DNA from: Gracilaria domingensis
Taxonomy: Eukaryota > Rhodophyta > Florideophyceae > Gracilariales > Gracilariaceae
Assembly (NCBI GenBank): GCA_022539475.1
Contig: VCMS01000004.1
Span: 248,001-312,000 of the forward strand
DNA: 64,000 bases
Direction of reading: 5' to 3'
In this document: positions 58,582 through 64,000 of the stretch, piece by piece
Numbering within the stretch: the stretch's first letter is position 1
Layout: the number at the start of each line of letters is the position of its first letter
Translations under genes and position numbers: made by a program
The notes under the pieces: generated by a model
What the model was told of the DNA's origin: nothing
The model's input: only the letters and a program-made list of their open reading frames with translations
The model's database searches: none

Positions 58582-59232
58582 ATGGCCACATTGAGATCAA
58601 CGGCAACGAGTGTCCGAACTGCATATTTGCATGTGATCTTGCACCGACGTGCATTTCGCTCGACATCTAAATGCAATGGGATCATGGCCAACGTCAAATC
58701 TACGTATGATGAGGCGAGGGGTGCCACTGAAGAAAAGCAAGCACAGAAGGTTTTTGAAACACAAATTTCATACCTTCGTTCAAAAGACATGATGACACCA
58801 CAAATATTTCATTCTTTGCTGCAGGATATGAAAGCTGCAGCCGGATTGTCAGGCCTACGGGAACATCTGCCTTGGGTCCAGAACAATCCTGCACTTGGTG
58901 AGTTTAAAGAACAAGAAAAAATTATTTCGGCAATGACTCCAAGTGAAAAGAAAGATGCGTTTTCGATTAAGGTTAGTGATAAAAAGCGTCTGGCAAGGGA
59001 GACCGATGCTGGATTAGAATCCGTCGAAGCCCTAGTTACACAGATCACCCAGATGAGGCGAATTCAGAAATGGTTGTGGAAGCGAGAGAACGATAATTTA
59101 CCAATACCAGCAAACCCCGCTCAACTAGAACGTATGATATCTACGACGGGCGGGATCAAGGGGGGTAAGGAGCATAAAAAGTGGCCGAATCCAGGTGTGC
59201 CGGAGAAGAAACGAAAACGAAGAGGATGGTGA
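58582..59232 (+). CDS. Stand-alone SRP54/Ffh M-domain protein, probably mitochondrial
   Basis: A 216-residue protein consisting of a presequence and an SRP54/Ffh-type M domain without NG GTPase. Residues 76-165 align by eye with bacterial Ffh: IFHSLLQDMKAAAGLSGLRE matches FLEQLRQMKNMGGMASLMG; QEKIISAMTPSEKKD matches MEAIINSMTMKERA; VSDKKRLARE matches GSRKRRIAAG; and VEALVTQITQMRRIQKWL matches VNRLLKQFDDMQRMMKKM. The RNA-binding SGSG-type loop is altered to ETDAG, so 4.5S/SRP RNA binding is doubtful. The N-terminus (MATLRSTATSVRTAYLHVIL, then HRRAFRSTSK) is Arg/Ser-rich without acidic residues, a mitochondrial-type presequence. The C-terminus is strongly basic (KKRKRRGW). A role in membrane-protein targeting or ribosome binding in the organelle is an inference. 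Confidence 0.75.
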   Translation: MATLRSTATSVRTAYLHVILHRRAFRSTSKCNGIMANVKSTYDEARGATEEKQAQKVFETQISYLRSKDMMTPQIFHSLLQDMKAAAGLSGLREHLPWVQNNPALGEFKEQEKIISAMTPSEKKDAFSIKVSDKKRLARETDAGLESVEALVTQITQMRRIQKWLWKRENDNLPIPANPAQLERMISTTGGIKGGKEHKKWPNPGVPEKKRKRRGW

Positions 59233-59906
59233 GATGTCCGAGGAGAGCTCTTCCCGGCAGTATGCTTGTAGCTCTGGATTCAGTTCTGCAATACGACCCT
59301 TCAACGATGTTCGCACAACATTCATAGATGTATTGAATGATTCGCATAGAACAAAATGTCTGTATGAACAGTTTAGTGGGAGGGGGGGGATGTATGGAAG
59401 ACTAAATCGACTGAGTGCATGGGTACATGGTACTACTCGCCGAAGAACTATGAGAAACAATAATTAGATGTATCATGGAGTTATCAGCCTCATATGGCTC
59501 CTAAAAAGCCAGGGTTGGGAGAATCGTTGAAACCTTTTTGCAATCGTGTACGGTTCCGCTTGTTCCTCGTCAAGGTGAAGATAAACGAACAACATATTGG
59601 CGGAGCCGAGTATTGCAGAGCATTGTAGTAGTCAAAACCTACAGATCTGACAATGAGTGTGGCTGGAAGGAATAAAAGGAAGTCCTCAGATATTTTGCAG
59701 CATGTCGTTAAACAGAGGACTTTTCGGATGCAAAGCAACCTTCAAGAATTGAATCATAACGTTCGTTCTGTCGAAGAATACGCAGGATCGAGCTCCTTTC
59801 GAAAACATTGATCTGAAGCGGGATTCGAATGGATGAACTACAAAATTTTCAAAGCTCATCACACTGCTTTCGATTCAAAACTTGCAGTGTCCGTGATGTG
59901 GAAATG
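59233..59906. other. Interval after the M-domain gene
   Basis: Apart from the 77-codon frame just described, this 674-bp convergent interval between the M-domain gene and FolD shows nothing I can support. Confidence 0.5.
59234..59467 (+). CDS. Small downstream open frame, 1 nt after the M-domain gene
   Basis: A 77-residue open frame whose ATG overlaps the context TGAGATG, 1 nt after the M-domain stop. It starts MSEESSSRQYACSSGFSSAI, continues with RPFNDVRTTFIDVLNDSHRT, and ends with a Gly/Arg/basic tail (GRGGMYGRLNRLSAW, RRRTMRNNN). No family is recognised. Composition is protein-like and mildly basic, as in small organelle ribosomal proteins. It could be translated from a shared transcript, as is known for some green-algal bicistronic mRNAs, or be a chance frame in the 3' UTR. 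Confidence 0.35.
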   Translation: MSEESSSRQYACSSGFSSAIRPFNDVRTTFIDVLNDSHRTKCLYEQFSGRGGMYGRLNRLSAWVHGTTRRRTMRNNN

Positions 59907-61094
59907 TTATGAATATTCTCGTTCCCCTATCTGCTGCTTACATGCTCGAAGAGTGTTCGAAAGCAACATTGCAATAGTCATTGGACCAACCCCACCCGGA
60001 ACTGGAGTTATGTACGACGCTACTTCAGCAGAGTTTTCGTACTCCACATCCCCCACGAGGCGATATCCCTTTTTCTTTGTGGCGTCTTCAACGGGGTTGA
60101 TTCCTACATCAATAACAACAGCACCAGGTTTCAGCCAGTCAGCCTTAACAAATTCTGCAAGTCCACAAGCTGCAATTACGATATCAGCCTGTTGAACCTG
60201 CTCTCGAGTGTCTTTTGTCCTTGAGTGACAAATAGTTACTGTGGCGTTTCGATGCATTAAGAGCATTGCCACTGGCAGTCCTACGATATTGCTTCGTCCA
60301 ATGACAACGGCATTCTTCCCTTCGATATCAATGGCATAACGGTCCAGTAGCTCAACGCAGCCCTGTGGTGTACATGGGATGAACAAAGGAGGTATTCGGC
60401 CACTCATGCATAATCGCCCAATATTAAGTGGGTGGAATCCGTCCACATCCTTCTCCAACTTGATGCGATCTAGAAGCTTCTCATCATCAATGTGGTCCGG
60501 TAAAGGGAGCTGTATAAGAATACCGTGCACATCTTCACGGGAGTTCAGTTGATCAACAATCTCTTCGAGTTTTTGTTGCGTACAGTCTACCGGTAATTCA
60601 AATCCAAACGACGCTATTCCAACTTCCTCGCATGCTTTCCTTTTTGATCTAACATACGTCTGAGAGTCTCTTCGCTCACCTACAATAACTACTGCCAAGC
60701 CAGGCCGGGCAACCTCTCCCTTTGTTTCCACGAGGCTCGTGATCTCCCTCGAAATCTCTTCGCGTATTGTCGCAGCGGTAAGCTTTCCGTCCAGCTTCTG
60801 TGCTTGTGCGTGAGGCACTACGGAAGTAGCCACAGGAGGCGTCTCTGAGACATGCTTTTGGGTTACCCAAAGGGAGTTTGCGATCCTCTTCTCATCAACT
60901 GCAAGAAAGGAGGACGTCCGACCGGAGCATATTTCGCGCCGAACACTTCTCACGGCAATTCTCCTCGCAATCGGAGAGAAAACGAAACATGACGACATTG
61001 AAGACTGCATGTTGCTCATTGCTCGTGAATGAGCTTGCCTGCCCATGTGGTCGACTTGGTGCACGGATGCATGGCGTTCAGCGGGGGAATTCAT
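59907..61094 (-). CDS. FOLD: Organelle FolD: methylene-THF dehydrogenase/cyclohydrolase
   Basis: A 395-residue bifunctional enzyme interconverting 5,10-methylene-THF and 10-formyl-THF. Diagnostic motifs: YVRSKRKACEEVGI with the catalytic Lys of the YxxxK pair, ILIQLPLPDH, the DVDGFHPLNIGRL signature, GRSNIVGLPVAMLLMHRNAT (dinucleotide-binding turn), and the end PGGVGPMTIAMLLSNT. The core is about 285 residues; the roughly 105 residues before KLDGKLTAATIREE are extra. They are basic and Ser-rich, with MSNMQSSMSSCFVFSPIARR in the middle, fitting an organelle targeting peptide (mitochondrion or plastid not resolved). Start ATG 61094 is the first in frame; internal Met codons would give a shorter presequence. 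There is no formyl-THF synthetase domain, so it is the plant/bacterial-type bifunctional form. Confidence 0.92.
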   Translation of the reverse strand: MNSPAERHASVHQVDHMGRQAHSRAMSNMQSSMSSCFVFSPIARRIAVRSVRREICSGRTSSFLAVDEKRIANSLWVTQKHVSETPPVATSVVPHAQAQKLDGKLTAATIREEISREITSLVETKGEVARPGLAVVIVGERRDSQTYVRSKRKACEEVGIASFGFELPVDCTQQKLEEIVDQLNSREDVHGILIQLPLPDHIDDEKLLDRIKLEKDVDGFHPLNIGRLCMSGRIPPLFIPCTPQGCVELLDRYAIDIEGKNAVVIGRSNIVGLPVAMLLMHRNATVTICHSRTKDTREQVQQADIVIAACGLAEFVKADWLKPGAVVIDVGINPVEDATKKKGYRLVGDVEYENSAEVASYITPVPGGVGPMTIAMLLSNTLRACKQQIGEREYS

Positions 61095-61544
61095 CCTGAC
61101 GGATCAAAAGGATCGAGGATTGCGAACTCGGTTGATCTCAGAACGCCATTGGATGCCTTGTATACTTGTTTCAAGTTTTGCAATAAATTATATTTTAGTG
61201 CGGATCAATGCGATTCCCGTCGCAAGACGGGAACGTCGAACGTCAAAGAATTCTAGCAAGAGTTATAAGCCTAGAAGGCTACTTCTAGAGCGTTGATTCC
61301 CTTTTCCGACTGACTGGATTTCGTGTATCTGTACCCGTCGGTACCAGCAAGAACTTGCTCTTTCGTCGCTTGTCACTTCCTGGAAGAACCAGAAGAGATA
61401 AAATTTTCAGGCAGTATCTCTGGTTCTGGTTCTGGTTCTGGTTCCGACGTACGTTGCAATTCGCTGGCAATTTACTATTGCGGTTCATCCCAGGACATCA
61501 TAGATATCCTCGTCTGCGATAGCGTTTCCCCGTAATCAGAAACA
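61095..61544. promoter_or_regulatory. Divergent interval, FolD / POLR1C
   Basis: A 450-bp divergent promoter region. It has a (CTGGTT)n hexanucleotide run at about 61,420-61,443 and a GTACCCGTCGGTACCAG motif of the GTACC type near 61,332. No gene is seen. Confidence 0.55.
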
Positions 61545-62636
61545 ATGGAAGCTCCAAACAGACAACTTCCACCGCATATTGAGAAGATGCGCACTCGGGT
61601 GGGCATCGATTTCAAGAAGGTCCATAACCCAGTGGGCATGTATGGAGCTCGTACCTTTGCTCCTCTTGGATATGACAACAGCCTTAACATTGATGACTTC
61701 AAAGATAATTTACAAATCGATGTTTCTTTCTGCGACCCAGATCGGGCGGTCTTTGATTTGGTCCACGTTGACGCCCCAATTGCAAACGCAATTCGAAGAA
61801 TATTGTTGGTGGAAGTGCCTTCAGTTGCTGTCGAAACCGTGTTTGTTCATAGTAACAGTTCCATCATGCATGATGAAATGCTTGCACATCGTCTGGGCCT
61901 TGTGCCACTTCGCATTGATCCACGGAGGTTGACGGTATGGAATAAGGGCGACGCTGTCACAGGAGACAACACTGTGAAATTCTCACTTAAAGTGCGATGT
62001 GAAATGAACAAAGGTGTTCCACGAGACGATGAAGCACCTCCAGATGTGCTGTATAAGGGTCACAAGGTGTACTCTGGAGATATGAAGTACGTCCCAATAC
62101 CCGGTCAAGTGTTCGAAACTACTCCGATGCCGGTTCACGACGACATTATTATAGCCAAGATGCGGCCTGGACAAGACATACACATCGAAATGAATGCGAC
62201 AAAAAATATTGGCAAAGAACATGCGAAATGGTCTCCGGTAAGCACTGCAAGCTATAGATTGCTTCCGGAAGTGACCATTACAAACGAGGCAAGGGGACAG
62301 TTGGCTCGAGACTTAAAGAAATTGTGTCCAGCAGATGTGTTTGACATAGAAGATGATAGAGCTATTGTATCAAGACCGAGGGATTGTACTATGTGTCGTG
62401 AATGTATCAGGGAGAAACCATATTCTGATCACGTGGAACTAACGAGAAAGAGAGATCATTTTATTTTCGATGTCGAAAGCACTGGAGTTATGCCGGCTGA
62501 TGAACTGGTAATAGAGGCCCTGAACGTTTTAACAAGAAAATGCGATGTCGTGCTCCGAGGGCTAGAACTTGCCCTGAAACGCAATTCGGGTGCGGACTCG
62601 GACGCTGACATGCGCGATGAGGATGAAGATTTATAG
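61545..62636 (+). CDS. POLR1C: RNA polymerase I/III subunit AC40
   Basis: A 363-residue alpha-like subunit. DLVHVDAPIANAIRRILLVE, VPSVAVETVFVHSNSSIMHD and EMLAHRLGLVPLRIDPRR are the POLR1C/AC40 form of the alpha dimerisation domain (DAAIANAxRRIL is typical of AC40; RPB3 differs here). The GQDIHIEMNATKNIGKEHAK and WSPVSTASYRLLPEV strings and the Cys-rich CTMCRECIREKP follow in the expected order. It dimerises with AC19 to start assembly of RNA polymerases I and III in the nucleus and nucleolus. The tail is acidic (DADMRDEDEDL). Single exon. Length fits (yeast 335, human 346). Confidence 0.93.
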   Translation: MEAPNRQLPPHIEKMRTRVGIDFKKVHNPVGMYGARTFAPLGYDNSLNIDDFKDNLQIDVSFCDPDRAVFDLVHVDAPIANAIRRILLVEVPSVAVETVFVHSNSSIMHDEMLAHRLGLVPLRIDPRRLTVWNKGDAVTGDNTVKFSLKVRCEMNKGVPRDDEAPPDVLYKGHKVYSGDMKYVPIPGQVFETTPMPVHDDIIIAKMRPGQDIHIEMNATKNIGKEHAKWSPVSTASYRLLPEVTITNEARGQLARDLKKLCPADVFDIEDDRAIVSRPRDCTMCRECIREKPYSDHVELTRKRDHFIFDVESTGVMPADELVIEALNVLTRKCDVVLRGLELALKRNSGADSDADMRDEDEDL

Positions 62637-62830
62637 AATCAATGTCTGCTTAAACTGTCCAACATAAGTAACTCTTATCCAGCTTTTGTTATTTCAAAGT
62701 TTCAAATAGAAACTTAGATGCAAGCAGAAGTTATAAAGGTCTCAACCCACGGGGAAAATGAGGGACGAATATCATACCGCCCTTTCGAGTTAGACTTCGT
62801 TGCAAAATTTTTCGTACACATCTCTTCTTT

Positions 62831-63982
62831 CTATATTGTGCTGTGGGCACCGCGTATTACCATCTCTTTTAGTTTCCACGGGCGTTCGTCTTCCTTCTCA
62901 TCTTTCTTTTCGTCATCGGGGCCGTTGCTTTCCTTCTCGTCCGCTCCGACACCTCCTCCCATGGGTTCAAAATCCTCGTACTCAGCTTCCTTTACAAAAG
63001 CCCAAGCATAGTAAACTGCACGAATATCGTCCTCCTGTCCTTCAACCACATTTCCACCTCTATCGCGAAGACAGTTAATCTGCTGAGTGTTGAATGTGAC
63101 AATCAAAACAGGGGAATCTTCCAATAATTTCCCTGCCGTGAGCTCTACATCACTAACGTCCAATATGTTTGTATCCATGAGAATACCTTCAGCGTCTCGC
63201 TCGCGTATAGATGCACTCAGCATTTCATATGCTTCGTCAGTGCAATTATCTCTCAAGGATTCTCGGTCACCTTGAAGATAGGCACCCAAAATGTTCGGTA
63301 CAAATTGGATCTCAACTTGTTCCAAAAACTCCGATATTCTGAATGACGGATCTTCATCTCGGATCTCCCTTACCACCATTGCCATTTCGTTCTCGGCGAA
63401 GAAACGATCGTAGATATTTCTGAACATATTAATCAATGGGTTGTCGCTTTCATCTATACGTTCCTGGATGCGCTCTTTGGCTTCAAACGCACCTCTCATA
63501 AATGCGGAGCCTGCAAATCGCCCGAAAATGCGGTCACGAATTGTCTCATCTTCTTCGGCCTCCTCCCGTCGTTTCTTTCGCTTTATTGGAACCAGATCAG
63601 CTCGGCGTTGGGGCGGAGGCGGGGGAATGTCTACCCCTTGCTTCTTTGCTTCAGCAATGAACGCATCTTCAACAGCGACAGCTTGGCCGCCGATTAAGCC
63701 ACGCATAAATCCGCCGATAGCGCCCGGCTTTTCCTCCGAGCCTTTAAAGTGTTTGTCAGGTTCATCGCTCTCACCAGTGCCCGCAGGGAAGGAGGATGAA
63801 GATTGCTTCTCATCTTCTAGATTAGGGTCTTCAGATTTTTGACTGAGCGTTGCTTGAAGGCGTACAAGAGGCTGCAGATGTATATCCTTAAAGGGCGGGA
63901 TTGTCTTTCCACGAAGTGAGTTCGTTCTCACCGACTGCCATAGAGAGTATGACGATGGAACTAATCTCCTGAACGCAGCCAT
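62831..63982 (-). CDS. TIM44: Mitochondrial import motor subunit TIM44
   Basis: A 383-residue Tim44. The N-terminus (MAAFRRLVPSSYSLWQSVRT, NSLRGKTIPP) is a mitochondrial presequence. A charged middle region with IKRKKRREEAEEDE leads to FGRFAGSAFMRGAFEAKERI. The Tim44 C-terminal domain follows: IDESDNPLINMFRNIYDRFF, EMAMVVREIRDEDPSFRISE and VPNILGAYLQGDRESLRDNC. Near the end come FNTQQINCLRDRGG and the DIRAVYYAWAF strand. The protein tethers mtHsp70 to the TIM23 channel on the matrix side. The last 50 residues are acidic/Lys-rich low complexity. Start ATG 63982 lies 19 bp from the window end, so the promoter is not visible. It converges with POLR1C, 194 bp apart. Confidence 0.94.
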   Translation of the reverse strand: MAAFRRLVPSSYSLWQSVRTNSLRGKTIPPFKDIHLQPLVRLQATLSQKSEDPNLEDEKQSSSSFPAGTGESDEPDKHFKGSEEKPGAIGGFMRGLIGGQAVAVEDAFIAEAKKQGVDIPPPPPQRRADLVPIKRKKRREEAEEDETIRDRIFGRFAGSAFMRGAFEAKERIQERIDESDNPLINMFRNIYDRFFAENEMAMVVREIRDEDPSFRISEFLEQVEIQFVPNILGAYLQGDRESLRDNCTDEAYEMLSASIRERDAEGILMDTNILDVSDVELTAGKLLEDSPVLIVTFNTQQINCLRDRGGNVVEGQEDDIRAVYYAWAFVKEAEYEDFEPMGGGVGADEKESNGPDDEKKDEKEDERPWKLKEMVIRGAHSTI

Positions 63983-64000
63983 GAGCTACCCGCGACTGCG

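Noticed and set aside
1-64000. tRNA, rRNA and LTR elements.
   Set aside because: I looked for T-loop and B-box-like motifs, long direct terminal repeats and retroelement polyproteins and found none convincing. A covariance-model scan would be needed to exclude small RNA genes.

Overview
This is a 64 kb piece of a eukaryotic nuclear genome, most likely from a unicellular photosynthetic eukaryote with a primary plastid. A red alga is my best guess. The evidence is mixed. Spliceosomal and nucleolar genes are present (SLU7, MPP10, POP1, RNA polymerase I/III AC40, GCN5, PELO). Most genes are single-exon. The few introns are short (70-109 nt), with GTAAG-type or GTATG donors and a CTAAC or CTAAT branch-like motif. 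One FKBP carries a plastid transit peptide followed by a twin-arginine lumen signal, with no preceding ER signal peptide. One protein is a cyanobacterial-type DHH-CBS enzyme, another is a SHAQKYF MYB factor, and a third starts MAFVG, a plastid-targeting style typical of red algae. No species name can be read from the sequence.

Layout. Bases 1-5,030 form a block of extreme G+C holding the 3' end of SCO1, an ankyrin protein, a plastid-type GYW-repeat protein (with an apparent frame break), a Ser/Pro/Arg-rich orphan, a three-finger C2H2 protein and an ARMC1 homologue. The G+C falls abruptly inside the ARMC1 exon. From 5-15.6 kb lie EMC2 and an unidentified gene sharing a GC-rich divergent promoter, a DRAM/FRAG1 membrane protein, SLU7 and proteasome alpha-6. 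From 16.4-27.4 kb lie the lumenal FKBP, PELO, AAMP/SQT1, mitochondrial uS9, TTC4/CNS1 and the SHAQKYF MYB gene. From 27.4-36.4 kb the region is gene-poor, with a possible orphan gene, a 170-bp tandem duplication, an STPR-like basic-repeat protein and a cluster of long palindromes. From 36.4-50.8 kb lie alpha-tubulin, TRAPPC13, a multi-pass membrane protein, an unusually long MPP10, GCN5 and POP1. From 50.8-53.7 kb the sequence is gene-poor with a decayed PIF/Harbinger-like transposase trace and degenerate tandem repeats. From 53.7 kb to the end lie the DHH-CBS protein, PARN, a stand-alone SRP54 M-domain protein with a mitochondrial-like presequence, FolD, POLR1C and TIM44.

The genes are mainly housekeeping ones and do not form an obvious pathway cluster. 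Several pairs are divergent with a shared promoter interval (EMC2 with the 8,251 gene; MPP10 with GCN5; FolD with POLR1C; PARN with the M-domain gene; alpha-tubulin with TRAPPC13). Others converge with very short 3' gaps (AAMP with uS9m, 45 bp; TRAPPC13 with the membrane protein, 93 bp). The features most worth following up are the SRP54 M-domain protein and the small reading frame that starts 1 nt after it, the family of near-perfect long palindromes in intergenic DNA, the DHH-CBS protein lacking the poly(A)-polymerase domain of its cyanobacterial relatives, and the 5'-to-3' G+C gradients inside exons. I saw no convincing tRNA, rRNA, snRNA, CRISPR or telomeric sequence. Products were assigned by reading the proteins; no database search was run.
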